From Ostrinia nubilalis (lineage: Eukaryota; Arthropoda; Insecta; Lepidoptera; Crambidae), in the NCBI RefSeq assembly GCF_963855985.1, contig NC_087099.1, positions 14,476,001 to 14,540,000 on the forward strand: a DNA stretch of 64,000 nt. The letters run 5' to 3'. This document shows positions 23,001 through 30,811 of this stretch, in pieces. The position numbers and the translations under genes are program-made. Under the pieces are notes generated by a model that did no database searches, was not told the origin of the DNA, and saw only the letters and a program-made list of their open reading frames with translations. The stretch's first letter is position 1. Each line of letters begins with the position of its first letter.

Positions 23001-26000
23001 ATCCGGCATTAAGTTCGCCACAGTGCATTGTTACTTTGTGTGCTGAAGTTTAAATAAATAAATATTTGTGTAATTCCAGGTACATAAGTGGTCTTACATA
23101 GATTTAGTAGGTTTCACTGAAATTTCTTATTTACCTGTATATATTTATTTACGTACCTGCTTGAGGCTGGCCTCAATAGCGACACTGGTGCAAGCACCTT
23201 ATGTTCTAAGTCAACCTTAAACTTTAAGGCAGAGGGTTTACAGTTGAAAGTCCTGCGTACCTGCTTGAGGCTGGCCTCGATGGCATTACCATCGCAAGCG
23301 CCTCATCGTGTTCTAAGTCAATTTAAAGTTTAAGGCTGACTGTCTTAAAGTTGAAAGTCCTGCGTATCTGTTTGAAGTTGGCCTCATGTTCTAAGTCAAT
23401 TTGAAACTTTAAGGTAGAGGGTTTAGAGTTGAAAGTCCTGCGTAACTGTTTGAGGCTGGCCTTGTATTCTAAGTCAATTTTAAACTTTAAGGCAAAAGGT
23501 TTACAGTTGAAAGTCCTGCGTACCTGCTTCAGGCTGGCCTCGATAGCGATTCCGGCGCGAGCGCCTCATCTTGTTTCAAGACAATTTTAAACTAGCAGAC
23601 TGGTTTAGAGTTGAGAGTAGTATAGAAGTAACGTAAATCAAATAAAATTTCCTTATTTGTGTAATTCCAGGTACATAAGTGGTCTTACATAGATTTAGTA
23701 GGTTTCACTGAAATTCCTTATTTACCTGTCTATATTTTTAAACTAGCTTTCCGCCCGCGGCTTCGCGCGCGTGGACTACATTATCTACATATTTTACGGA
23801 ACCCTATTTCTTTCCAAAATAAAATTTAGCCTATGTTACTCGTGGATAATGTAGCTTTTGAATGTCGAAAGAATTTTTAAAAACGGTCCAGTAGTTTTTG
23901 AGCCTATTCATTACAACCAAACAAACAAACAAACAAAGTTTTCCTCTTTATAATATTAGTGTAGATAAATAAATAATAAATAAATATCCTAAGACATTTT
24001 ACACTGCGCCGCTAGCCCCAAACTAAGCAAAGCTTGTACTATGGGAACTAGACAACGGATATAAACATACTTAAATACTTTTTTTTGTAAATAAATACAT
24101 ATTATACATAGAAAACACCCAGACCCGTCACAGAAATTAAAATTCATCATTTCAATTTCTGCTCGGCCGGGATCGAACCCGGGACCTCTCGGCATAGAAG
24201 TCCGTTCTGAACCACTACACCAAACGGCCGACATTTATTTACGTACCTGCTTGAGGCTGGCCTCGATGGCGGCGCCGCGCGCGAGCGCCTCGTCGCGGTC
24301 GGTGTTCTAAGACCACTTTCAACTCAAAGGCTGTTTTAAAGTTGAAAGTCCTGCGTATCTGTTTGAGGCTAGCCTCGTGTTCTAAGACAACTTTAAACTT
24401 TAAGGCAAAGGGTTTACAGTTGCAAGTCCTGCGTACCTGCTTGAGGCTGGCCTCGATAGCGATTCCGGCGCGAGCGCCTCATCTTGTTTCAAGACAATTT
24501 TAAACTAGCAGACTGGTTTAGAGTTGAGAGTAGTATAGAAGTAACGTAAATCAAATAAAATTTCCTTATTTGTGTAATTCTAGGTACATAAGTGGTCTTA
24601 CATAGATTTAGTAGGTGTGGGATATGATGCTCAACCACAATAAGGAAGCTAGATGTTAGTGCTTCCTTCCGAGCGGGTGTTATGCTCGGGGACCAAGGTC
24701 CAATTTACACCATTTTTTTTTTTATTTATTTTTTTTTGAAGGGACGCGCGCTGGTAGCTTGAGGAGCTTTTCCAGCTTCACCGGGCAGAGTGGCGAGTAC
24801 AGAAGGTACTCTAGCCGTTTGGCGATCGTCGGTGCGCGTACCGACGAGGCTGAGTGTGGGCTTCGCGAAGCGAAGCCCAGGCTCGTCCGCGTCGGTCGCA
24901 GACCGACGTTCGCGATCGGGCCGTATCGAGCGCATAAGGCACCCGATCAGTGGCGAACCCAACTAGAGGGTTGCCCACCGCGGTGTTGGACCAAAGTCCA
25001 GCCTACGGCGGGCTCACTCTAGTGGGCCCGATCGAGGGGACTACGGACGCAGCCTGAGGGCGCCACGGTAGGCTCGGACCTCGGCTCAGGCCGTGTCCGG
25101 GGGACGGATAGGGGACCAATTTACACCATCTTGGTTTGCCTATATATGTATACTTGGCAGGATATAAAACTCCGTCACCGCGATGCAGGTTTGTATGAGC
25201 GGCGGAGTGTGCCATAGTGTAGTAGTGACAGCGCCATCTGTTGGTACACAGTTTAGTAGTGGCGTATCGTCGGTGTCGCCACAGTAGGTTTCACTGAAAT
25301 TCCTTATTTACCTGTATATATTTATGTACGTACCTGCTTGAGGCTGGCCTCGATGGCGGCGCCGGGCGCGAGCGCCTCGTCGCGGTCGGTGCGCTCGGCG
25401 GCGGCGCGGTCGCGCTGCTCCAGCCAGCGCGGGTCCAGCAGACCGATGCGCACGTGGTCCGCCACCTGAGAACACGGATAACATTTAGAACAGTTCATAT
25501 TGTTAGCAAAAATATTATTTAAAACAGTCGTCGCTAAAAGTGATGACAAAGAGTGTATTTGCCAGAATACGGTTAAAAACGGTTATAAAAAGAAAAGTTT
25601 CCAACGTATTCTATTGTACATACGATGTGAACCAAATAGGTGAAGTGTATTTGTAGTCTCCAAAATGATATAGCCATTGAGACTGCTGTGTTTTTTAAGT
25701 ATGATGGCATGAAAATCATTGTGGATGTTACGCAAACACCCCCGATGTGCTGCAGTGGCAACAGCATCTTGAAGATGTTATATTGGATATGTATGACATC
25801 TAAGGATCTCTTGGTATAGCAGACCCGCAAACTTCCCATGTAAAAATTTTGATAATAATAATATGCTATATAAGGAGTGACCAATAATGACAGCTATTTC
25901 TGTAAGCCTTCAAGCAGCTTGTTATAAATAAAACTTTCCGTTAAGTAACCAAACGTTAGGACAGGTCCACAGTTAATGTCTGTTGAAATTTAAATTAACT

Positions 26001-29000
26001 ACCAAATACCACAATCTAACATTCAATAAACAACAAGTACGCACCTTGTTGGCGGGGATTCTCTCTCCCGTGATGGGCGACACCAGCCACTCCTCGCTGG
26101 CGGCCGCGGGCGCGGGCCGGGCGCGCTTGGGGTCGTACTTCTTGACCACCACGCGGTCCAGGCGAGGCGGCAGCGGCGCCTCGTCTGTGCCCGGACGGAC
26201 TGCGGAAATACGAGGTGTGTTCAAAAAGTAAGGTGACTTTTCAAATTTCGCGGGCAATGTACTTTCGATTATCGATTTTTTTGGTTTGTTATGTTGGTAC
26301 ACTCTTCCCGAACATCTATACCAAGTTTCAAGTGTATAGCATTTTTTGTTTGGTTGTGAGAGGCGTAATGGTTATAAGTGTTTTGCGTGCTCGGCGATTT
26401 TTTGCTATCGAAAAATATGGATCAAAGGATTTGCATCAAATTTTGTTTAAAAAAATTTAAATTTAGTGCTCCGAAACACTTGAAATGTTGACAGTGGCAT
26501 ACGGTGAAACTGTTCTGAGTAAAAAAAAAATGTTTCAAACTCTTCCAAGATGGCCGGGAAGATGCCAATGACGAGCCTCGCTCTGGACGCCCAAGCACGT
26601 CAACAACTGATGAAAACGATCAAGCAGTGAAGAAAAATGTTTTGGAAAATCGTCGAATCACTATCAGAGAAGTTGCTGAGGATATCGGCATATCGCTTGG
26701 CTCGTGCCATGAATTTTTTTCTGACGTTTTGGAAAAATAATTCATGGCTTTTGCATCACGATAATGCCCCTGCTCACTCATCTTTGCTTGTGAGAGATTT
26801 TTTGGCTAAAAACAACACCACAATCATGCCTCAGCCATCATATTCACCGGATTTGGCCCCATGTGAATTTTTCTTGTTCCCAAAATTAAAGAGACCTATG
26901 AAAGGACGGAGATTTGCAACGATTGAGGAGATAAAGACTGCATCGCTGGAAGAGCTAAAGGCTATACCGAAAAGTGCTTATGAGAACTGCTTTGAGGATT
27001 GGAAAAACCGTTTGCATAAGTGTATTGTATCTGAGGGGGATTACTTTGAAGGGGACAACATAAATATTGATAAATAAATAAATATTTTTTCTTAAAAATA
27101 CAAAGTCACCTTACTTTTTGAACACACCTCGTATGTGCTATTTAGTTATTACTAACTTTCCGCCCGCGGCTTCGCCCGCGTGGAATTTTGTCTGTCACAG
27201 AAAAACTTTATCGCGCGCGTCCCTGTTTCAAAAACCGGGATAAAAACTATCCTATGTTCTTTCCCGGGACTCAAACTATCTCTATGCCAAATTTCATCAA
27301 AATCGGTTGCGAGGTTTAAGCGGGAAAGCGTAACAGACAGACAGACAGACAGAGTTACTTTCGCATTTATAATATTAGTTGGGATAGTTGGGATTATTAT
27401 TACAAGCTTTTTTATTACAAGCTTTATATTGACTTCACTTGTTAGTATGTGTGGGACAAATCTTGCAACTGAATTTAAGACCAGTTTTCCTCAACCGATT
27501 GAGCTGAAATTTGGTATACTTATGTAAGTACGATGACAATGCAATATTATGGTACCATTGAGCTGGTCTGATGATGGAGTCGGGAGGTGGCCATAGGAAC
27601 TCCTAAACAAAACGGCGGAAACTCATCGAGTTTGGGTTCGTTGGATTTGTCTTTTCGAGCACTTTAGTGTTAGATAATGTCCAGGGTCCTGAGATTAAGA
27701 TATAACTAAAAAGTGTAAAATAAAATAATAATAAAAATAAACTTTTTTAAAAACAAGCTTTTATTCTGAATTTCGAAAGCTTGTAGCGCAAACAGATAAA
27801 AAGAGGAATAAATTCCATGCGCGATACAAGCTTTCGAAATTCAGAATAAAAGCTTGTTTTTAAAAAAGTTTATTTTTATTATTATTTTATTTTTTATATT
27901 TTAAACTTGTTTCACACAGTATCAGAAAGACAAAAGCATTAGGCCGTATACAGAAAGAAAGCTGGAAACTTATAAGCGCTTACCAGCGCTGGAAAATATA
28001 TGAACGCGCGCCGATAAGCGCTGAACGGCGCCAACAAGTTTCAACACGCGCTGTTCAGCGCTGGACGCTGCCATATAAAATGCCATTCAACCTGCTTCCT
28101 TTGTGAACGAACGGCCCAACGCTGACAAGCGCTGGTAAGCGCTTATAAGTTTCAAGCTTTCTTTCTGTATGCGGCGTTTACTTAGTCTGATAATTTGATG
28201 CACTGTTGCTGTACAAAAAGTTTGACAAATAAGGCAATTCAAATTCTGTGAATGATTGAATAGTAAGGAACTATAGGAAATATAGCTTAACTCTGTCAAT
28301 GCCTGAGGTATGGAAGCGGCACGGGAGGGTGTTTTTAAGACCTCAAATGTTGACGCAACTTCAGATCTCTGTCAGATTTGTATGCTCTGCCACGTCATAA
28401 TAATAATAATTATGTCAAGTTAATGTCACCCCTCTCACTCATGTCACTCCCATACCTGTGTCATTGCTGCCTCAGTTAAACCAGTTAAACGCTAGAGACT
28501 TATAGCTGTAAGCTAAACCTATAGCTTCTACAAAAAGAGGTCGGAAAAAATAATCACCTGTGTCGCCTTCCTCCTCCGACGAAGACGAGTCTTCCTCCAT
28601 GTCTTGCACGCGATTATCATCCGGCCTTTGCTGCTGTTGCGTGCGGTCCTCCATCTCGTCCAGGTCAGACTCGGACTCGGACTCCGACTCCGACTCAAGT
28701 TGCATCTCAGTGTCGTCATCGTCCTGCGCCAGATTGATGTTCTCGCCTCTCTCTTGTGCTAACACTCTTGCTCCCACTTCTAGAGGAGTCGTGGGCGGAG
28801 GGAAGTCGCCCGGCTCCCCGGCGGGGTAATCAACAGTTTCGACCACGACGAAATCGTGCCAATCGATTGAGGCGTAAGCCAACCGTTCTTTTTCGATCCT
28901 CGCCTCGTCTGCTGCTTTGCGGCGCGCCTGGTGCGAGTGCCACGCCGCCCTACTCTTAGCCTGCTCAAGCACCCCACTCCGAACCTCCGCTCCCAACTTA

Positions 29001-30811
29001 TTGACAAGTTCCTTCGGCGGCAGAAGCACCTTCGTATACTGTTCAAGCAACCTCGTAAAGTATTGGAACAAAGAGTGCTGGGGGCGAAGGAAGTCGAACT
29101 GATGGTTGCGCTCCTCCTTCTTCATCAGGTCTGTGAGGAACTGGCGGCCGTTTCTGGCGACGAATTGGGCGGTGAGTTTGACGATGTCGAGTTCTAGGGC
29201 GGAGATGGACGGCGGGTCGGCGATGAACTCGAAGTCTGGGGGTGGGTCGCGCGGCGGCGGCGGCTCGGCGGGAGCGGCAGCTTTGAGTAGCTCCTGCTGT
29301 CGGGCTGCGGTGGCGGGCGCGAGCCCCGGCCGCTGTATCGGCGGCGGCCCGAGCGACGGAGCCGATGGATCTGGGCCTAATAATAACAGTGGCGTAACTA
29401 TAGGGTGGCAGGGCTGGCAAAATGCCACGGACCCCCGACCCAAGGGGGCCTCGGCCCAAGTCCTTAATCGCAACCCCCTCCCTCGCGATGCTATGCTTTA
29501 GGGCGATGGTCCGGGGCCCTCCTGAAAAATAACCCTAAAACGCCAAGGGCCCCATGCATAGAATTTGCCACAATACTCGGATGATATAGTTTGCCACTGG
29601 TTCTTATTATGAAATGGCACTCAATAATGTGCGAAAGAGCTGAAAAATCTAAAAAAAATTGAAATTTAACTCAATTCACCTATTTTGCTTCATTCATGTG
29701 AACAGATTCATTCATAATCAGAAAAGTATTGAAATTCAACCAATTGAGTGAGTAATTTAAGTAGGTAACTTAAGTTTGAATTCAGATTTAATGCCATTTC
29801 ATTAAAGGACTTTCATCCCTTCATTCAGAAGAATAAAATGTTAGTAAATACTGATTTTACTTTACTTTTGTAGCATTTCATTTGCTTACAGTTCATTAAT
29901 AATGTAGTAATATCCAGTATCAATCAATAGTACTAAAAATTAGTGATGTTTGTTTTTTAAAATTGCTTTAAATAAATGTTTTAAAAACACTTGCCTTTTC
30001 CTTCTCTGATCTCCTTGACCTTATGCTGGTAGTACGCATGGTAGGGGTCTCCGGAGTTCAAGAAGTTGAACTTAGGATTGCCAAGTTCATTTTGCCTGAT
30101 GCGCGCTTCAAACTCCGGACCATTACGAGCTACGAAGCTGGCAGTCTTGTCAACGATATCTATTTACGAAGGTTAAAGAAATTCTTTGGAGCTGAAAGTT
30201 GGAATTAGTGTAAATCTTCTAAAACATTTCATATGGCTTTGTTTTTGTATGTTCTACAGTTACATTATGTACATAATGTCAGTTAATTAGTACTAAGTTT
30301 CATTACAACTGTGGAGCGTGAACACATCTAATTAAACCTTGAAGAAAGTTAAGAAGAAACTACAAATACATTTTTTTTTAAATAGTAGATATTTCGCACT
30401 ATAACATTCATTAATACAATAGAAAGTCAATAGTTTAGGCCCAATGTTCAAGACAATAATTAACATGGTAAACCAATCATGTATGCATCTATGTAAAGCA
30501 TTAACTCATTAGATGTGGCCACTACATTAGAAGCCTTAACGAGTACCTATTATACTTGACTTTTGCTAAATAAATTGGAACTTCAGTAGGTCACAGTGCA
30601 CCTACACAAACAACAACATCGTATAGGTTATGTTAGCGAATATTTACCAATATACGCTCGCTTGAAAAACTAATTGATAAAGGATACTCCTGACTTCAGG
30701 GGGCGGATAAATGATGCCAATAACAGGGGGCGGCGGCGCCTGGGGCTCCTCGGGCAGGGTTCCCACGTCCATCGCCTGCCCCGGAGGACCCATCACATCG
30801 ATGGACGGCAT
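10923..30811 (-). CDS. SF3A1: Splicing factor 3A subunit 1 (SF3A1/SF3a120, yeast Prp21), complete, 10 coding exons
   Basis: A subunit of the SF3a complex of the nuclear U2 snRNP, needed for branch-point recognition and pre-spliceosome assembly. Coding exons in gene order: 30811-30688, 30159-29995, 29376-28558, 26199-26045, 25465-25334, 19566-19375, 17580-17388, 13219-13044, 12165-12010 and 11024-10923. They join in phase to 737 codons plus TAA; the human protein is 793 residues. Domains: SURP1 around residues 40-90 (NIVDKTASFVARNGPEFEAR), SURP2 around 140-200 (LTAQFVARNGRQFL), the acidic Prp21-like middle (IDWHDFVVVETVDY, then a Glu/Ser-rich run), LVSPITGERIPANK, IGLLDPRWLEQRDR, VTWDGH, a Pro-rich linker, and a C-terminal ubiquitin-like domain ending KERGGRKK. 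The ATG is chosen because MPSIDVMGPP leads directly into the conserved PPPVIGIIYPPPEVRN. Three introns hold exon-copy arrays. Confidence 0.96.
11180..11286. repeat. Small imperfect inverted repeat in SF3A1 intron 9
   Basis: aagcgaggttta and cttccgcaaactg face their complements cagcttgcggaag and taaacctcgctt. Probably a short MITE. Confidence 0.45.
11410..11521 (-). pseudogene. Truncated duplicate of SF3A1 exon 9 (3' part plus donor)
   Basis: About 105 nt code SIQVNLPLSTTVAELKALLQ, then RSSLMPTAKQKLHYE, followed by GTGTGT. It differs from exon 9 at only a few sites (one Thr to Ser) and lacks the first third of the exon. It lies between exons 9 and 10. No in-phase acceptor is obvious, so it is probably skipped. 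The intervening intron sequence is also duplicated (tatgccatgctaatcaat at 11535 and 11957), so this is a tandem duplication later split by a MITE. Confidence 0.82.
11696..11953. mobile_element. TA-flanked MITE, family B
   Basis: cagggtgttaggtaaatgg... pairs with ...catttacctaacaccctg over most of its length, with TA on each side. It inserted between the two copies of exon 9. Confidence 0.8.
12010..12165 (-). CDS. SF3A1: SF3A1 exon 9
   Basis: The acceptor is ctattctag and the donor GTATGT, phase 0 to 0. It codes VSIPSQPERSEWRLDGRPIQ, then VNLPLSTTVAELKALLQRS and KQKLHYE, the first strands and helix of the ubiquitin-like domain. Confidence 0.94.
12670..13001 (-). mobile_element. tRNA-derived SINE, family 1
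   Basis: On the minus strand the head has an A-box-like tggtctaatggcaag and a B-box ggttcgattcc with the preceding ggtcccg, as in a tRNA-like Pol III promoter. A body of about 250 bp and a poly(A)-like tail (T-run at 12670 on the plus strand) follow. It lies about 40 bp from the exon 8 donor. A worn relative may lie near 51960-52140. Confidence 0.75.
13044..13219 (-). CDS. SF3A1: SF3A1 exon 8
   Basis: The acceptor is attctaacag and the donor GTAAGA, phase 1 to 0. It codes a Gly/Ala/Pro linker, then PPPDEDDAPLAKRMRTEDAL and EPEHAWLARHPGTAPMQ, the conserved KKLKTED-like nuclear segment before the ubiquitin-like domain. Confidence 0.93.
13255..13879. mobile_element. Composite inverted-repeat element in SF3A1 intron 7
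   Basis: taaagtccggtcgccgag at the left pairs with ctcggcgaccggacttta at the right. Inside is a second pair around tccttatcgct/agcgataagga. The left arm (about 13278-13446) is also repeated in inverted orientation at about 15032-15196, so several insertions overlap. No transposase is seen. Confidence 0.6.
13682..13769. mobile_element. 88-bp hAT-like hairpin (little more than two inverted ends)
   Basis: cagagtaaatacaaatgag...cttcat pairs almost perfectly with its complement. It is flanked by ggccgtag (13674-13681 and 13770-13777), an apparent 8-bp duplication. It belongs to the same family as 17614-18016 but has almost no interior. Confidence 0.78.
15032..15196. repeat. Inverted copy of the 13278-13446 arm
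   Basis: It includes tttggcgcgctttatctctt and, at its outer end, the complement of atatggatgtttcctgggt at 13282. Together they define a large inverted repeat of about 1.9 kb spanning much of intron 7. Confidence 0.65.
15200..16067. other. SF3A1 intron 7, unassigned part
   Basis: AT-rich. The only recognised item is a terminus-like tggcccatttgcgccaagcc near 15757, shared with the element ends at 3364-4506. Confidence 0.4.
16068..16189. mobile_element. Short MITE with ggttgcacca ends
   Basis: aggttgcaccatc at the left pairs with ggtggtgcaactc at the right, about 120 bp apart, with no coding capacity. A similar end (gagttgcaccacc) occurs at 20523. Confidence 0.55.
16781..17143. mobile_element. 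Inverted-repeat MITE in SF3A1 intron 7
   Basis: gtttcatccacgaagacgcg pairs with cgcgtcttcgcggatgaaac, and the inner ccaccacttttt-like strand with aaaaagtggtg. There is no transposase. Confidence 0.7.
17161..17361. mobile_element. Inverted-repeat MITE ending 26 bp from SF3A1 exon 7
   Basis: ttaggcccagaacagacggt pairs with accgtctgttctgggcctaa, with further pairing through the gcaactgcaac strands. It ends just downstream of the exon 7 donor. Confidence 0.75.
17388..17580 (-). CDS. SF3A1: SF3A1 exon 7
   Basis: The acceptor is acaaatcccag and the donor GTAAGA, phase 0 to 1. It codes VKGLLPDEEKEKIGPKPVAG, then a Pro/Ala-rich low-complexity stretch (PPPPRAPPPRAPAPAV..). It continues QIHK from exon 6 as in the human QAIHKAKGLVP...EKIGP region. 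Confidence 0.93.
17614..18016. mobile_element. hAT-like MITE with 8-bp target duplication, upstream of SF3A1 exon 7
   Basis: agagtaaatacaaatgagta... pairs with ...tactcat/gtatttactct. It is flanked by gctactat (17606-17613 and 18017-18024). The interior holds nested inverted repeats and a short ttaggttaggttag run near 17761. It lies 33 bp upstream of the exon 7 acceptor. Confidence 0.75.
18559..19374 (-). repeat. Array of four 129-nt cassettes copied from SF3A1 exon 6, with 23-nt unit spacers
   Basis: Cassettes lie at 19305-19177, 19130-19002, 18932-18804 and 18757-18629 (minus strand), each exactly 129 nt. Each codes (N/D)IGEEKRRDDRVTWDGHTSS... ending LEDQIQQIHK, all open. Spacers are 69, 46, 69 and 46 nt, made of three or two copies of gttagatgcgg..atgctaag (23 nt), so every spacer starts GT and ends AG. 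Every cassette is phase 0 to 0 like exon 6. Alternating 198/175-nt periods imply a 373-nt higher-order duplication. Three more 23-nt units end the array (18560-18628). Confidence 0.9.
19375..19566 (-). CDS. SF3A1: SF3A1 exon 6 (founder of the cassette array)
   Basis: The acceptor is aatccgcag and the donor GTTAGA (weak, and the start of the 23-nt repeat). Phase is 0 to 0, 64 codons. It codes LAERRTDIFGVGDEETAIGK, then KIGEEEKRRDDRVTWDGHTS and AHITLEDQIQQIHK, matching the conserved ...DEETAIGKKIGEEE...VTWDGH... block of SF3A1. The array copies have lost one Glu codon in the EEE run. Confidence 0.94.
19970..20020. repeat. Fragment of a tRNA-like SINE, family 2
   Basis: gaaggtcgtgggttcgaggcc and ccttaggcagttcga match, in opposite orientation, the SINE head near 58600-58672. 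Only about 40 bp remain. Confidence 0.45.
20564..20867 (+). mobile_element. 5'-truncated RTE-type LINE fragment
   Basis: It codes the C-terminal tail of a reverse transcriptase: ILQYFGHVSRRDDNSIERLV, then RSRGRSSIRWTDQVK and WREIVRRVV. It is flanked by aacgataac at 20555-20563 and 20868-20876, an apparent target-site duplication. It is severely 5' truncated, so dead on arrival. Confidence 0.8.
20921..21506. mobile_element. TTAA-flanked inverted-repeat element
   Basis: gagcgtttacgc at the left pairs with gcgtaaacgctc at the right. TTAA lies on both sides (20917-20920 and 21507-21510), the hallmark of piggyBac-type insertion. The interior is AT-rich with no transposase. Confidence 0.7.
21950..22141. 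mobile_element. TA-flanked MITE, family A (copy 2, short)
   Basis: The ends cagggtggaaacgataagtg and its near-complement ...cgcttccaccctg match the copies at 7598 and 54595. It is only 192 bp and inserted in an exon 5 repeat unit. Confidence 0.82.
22500..23063 (+). mobile_element. Unclassified retroelement insertion with (GAAA)n start and (AAAT)n tail
   Basis: It interrupts a repeat unit that elsewhere reads ccttatttgtgtaattcc, with atttg duplicated at 22495-22499 and 23064-23068. It begins with a gaaa microsatellite and ends taaataaataaat. The tail region (gccatccggcattaagttcg) looks like an insect LINE 3' end. The coding origin is not recognised. Confidence 0.6.
23742..23962 (+). mobile_element. 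Lepidopteran-type retroelement tail, family L (copy 1)
   Basis: It begins actagctttccgcccgcggc, has a middle about incomplete host-like text ending ccaaacaaacaaacaaac, and ends tttataatattagtgtag. The same start and end mark the copy at 27153. I take it as a RTE-like LINE tail or derived SINE; the family is not certain. Confidence 0.55.
23968..24232 (-). mobile_element. tRNA-derived SINE, family 3 (copy 1)
   Basis: On the minus strand the head has tttggtgtagtggttcag (A box) and ggttcgatcccggccg (B box), then cagaaattgaaatgatgaat, a body, and a (TTTA)n tail. A second copy of the head lies at 52896-53013. Confidence 0.75.
24617..25282. mobile_element. Unclassified 666-bp GC-rich insertion
   Basis: It is flanked by agtaggt on both sides (24610-24616 and 25283-25289) and interrupts a repeat unit that is intact elsewhere. 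It contains the self-complementary gggcttcgcgaagcgaagcc and a duplicated ccaatttacaccat (near 24700 and 25110). No transposase or reverse transcriptase is recognisable. Confidence 0.6.
25334..25465 (-). CDS. SF3A1: SF3A1 exon 5 (founder of the donor-end array)
   Basis: The acceptor is cgtgttctcag and the donor GTACGT, phase 0 to 0, 44 codons. It codes VADHVRIGLLDPRWLEQRDR, then AAAERTDRDEALAPGAAIEA and SLKQ, the conserved EHMRIGLLDPRWLEQRDR block. Confidence 0.94.
26045..26199 (-). CDS. SF3A1: SF3A1 exon 4
   Basis: The acceptor is tatttccgcag and the donor GTGCGT, phase 1 to 0. It codes VRPGTDEAPLPPRLDRVVVK, then KYDPKRARPAPAAASEEWLV and SPITGERIPANK. The mariner at 26211 ends 9 bp upstream of its acceptor dinucleotide. 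Confidence 0.94.
26211..27131 (+). mobile_element. Mariner element, deleted and frameshifted
   Basis: The perfect-looking inverted ends cgaggtgtgttcaaaaagta and tactttttgaacacacctcg are flanked by TA. A transposase remnant on the plus strand includes SGRPSTS..DENDQAVKKNV and ITIREVAEDIGIS in one part, and HHDNAPAHSS, YSPDLAPCEFFLFPKLK near 26757-26890, the last carrying the third catalytic Asp of the mariner DDD triad. An internal deletion and frameshifts remove the middle, so it is inactive. Confidence 0.92.
27153..27390 (+). mobile_element. Lepidopteran-type retroelement tail, family L (copy 2)
   Basis: It begins actttccgcccgcggcttcg and runs through ccaaatttcatcaaaatcgg, aacagacagacagacagac and ttataatattagt. 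This start and end are widespread in Lepidoptera as a LINE tail or SINE; here it abuts the mariner. Confidence 0.6.
27721..27890. mobile_element. Near-perfect palindromic foldback, about 170 bp
   Basis: ataaacttttttaaaaacaa, then gcttttattctgaatttcga, at the left are mirrored exactly at the right, leaving a loop of about 45 bp (agcgcaaacagataaaaagag). There is no coding capacity. Confidence 0.75.
27942..28176. mobile_element. MITE with aagcgct-rich inverted ends
   Basis: ggccgtatacagaaagaaag pairs with ctttctttctgtatgcggcg, and inner cttataagcgcttaccagcg with its complement. It lies in SF3A1 intron 3. Confidence 0.75.
28558..29376 (-). CDS. SF3A1: SF3A1 exon 3 (largest)
   Basis: The acceptor is gttattattag and the donor GTGATT, phase 1 to 1, 273 codons. 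It codes a Pro-rich linker, then FEFIADPPSISALELDIVKL and LTAQFVARNGRQFL (SURP2), FDFLRPQHSLFQYFTRLLEQ, YASIDWHDFVVVETVDY, FPPPTTPLEVGARVLAQER, and an acidic Ser/Glu/Asp tail. This exon alone identifies SF3A1. Confidence 0.96.
29377..29994. other. SF3A1 intron 2 (GC-AG type)
   Basis: Starts GCAAGT (complement of 29994-29989) and ends TAG. The preceding exon end AAAG plus GCAAGT is the usual consensus for GC donors. Otherwise AT-rich with nothing recognised. Confidence 0.7.
29995..30159 (-). CDS. SF3A1: SF3A1 exon 2
   Basis: The acceptor is gtaaatag and the donor is GCAAGT, phase 1 to 1. It codes NIVDKTASFVARNGPEFEAR, then IRQNELGNPKFNFLNSGDPY and HAYYQHKVKEIREGKG, the SURP1 domain. Confidence 0.95.
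30688..30811 (-). CDS. SF3A1: SF3A1 exon 1 with start codon
   Basis: The ATG at 30811 opens MPSIDVMGPPGQAMDVGTLP, then EEPQAPPPPVIGIIYPPPEV and R. The donor is GTATCC in phase 1. The GIIYPPPEVR segment leading into SURP1 is invariant in animals. No in-frame ATG lies further upstream in a conserved context. Confidence 0.93.

Larger units (their letters stand above)
20217..24480 (-). repeat. Array of about 17 copies of the SF3A1 exon 5 3' end with donor, broken by later insertions
   Basis: Plus-strand motif tgcttgaggctggcct (exon 5 end in complement) recurs near 20219, 20346, 20424, 21534, 21662, 21740, 22160, 22287, 22364, 23159, 23264, 23369, 23449, 23525, 24249, 24360 and 24439; the true exon end is at 25334. 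About half retain 45-60 nt coding DEALAPGAAIEASLKQ and most keep a CAG/GTACG-type donor. The others are short. Between them is a conserved spacer with gaaagtcctgcgt and cttaaagtttaaa-like blocks. Retroelements and MITEs inserted later split the array. Confidence 0.85.

Noticed and set aside
24726..25215. Coding regions in the GC-rich insertion at 24617-25282
   Set aside because: Open frames appear on both strands as expected for GC-rich DNA, and none resembles a known domain.
28560..29501. Plus-strand open frames opposite SF3A1 exon 3
   Set aside because: Shadows of the conserved minus-strand exon; Ser/Gly-rich translation of antisense.
30023..30208. Plus-strand open frame opposite SF3A1 exon 2
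   Set aside because: Antisense shadow of a conserved SURP1 exon.
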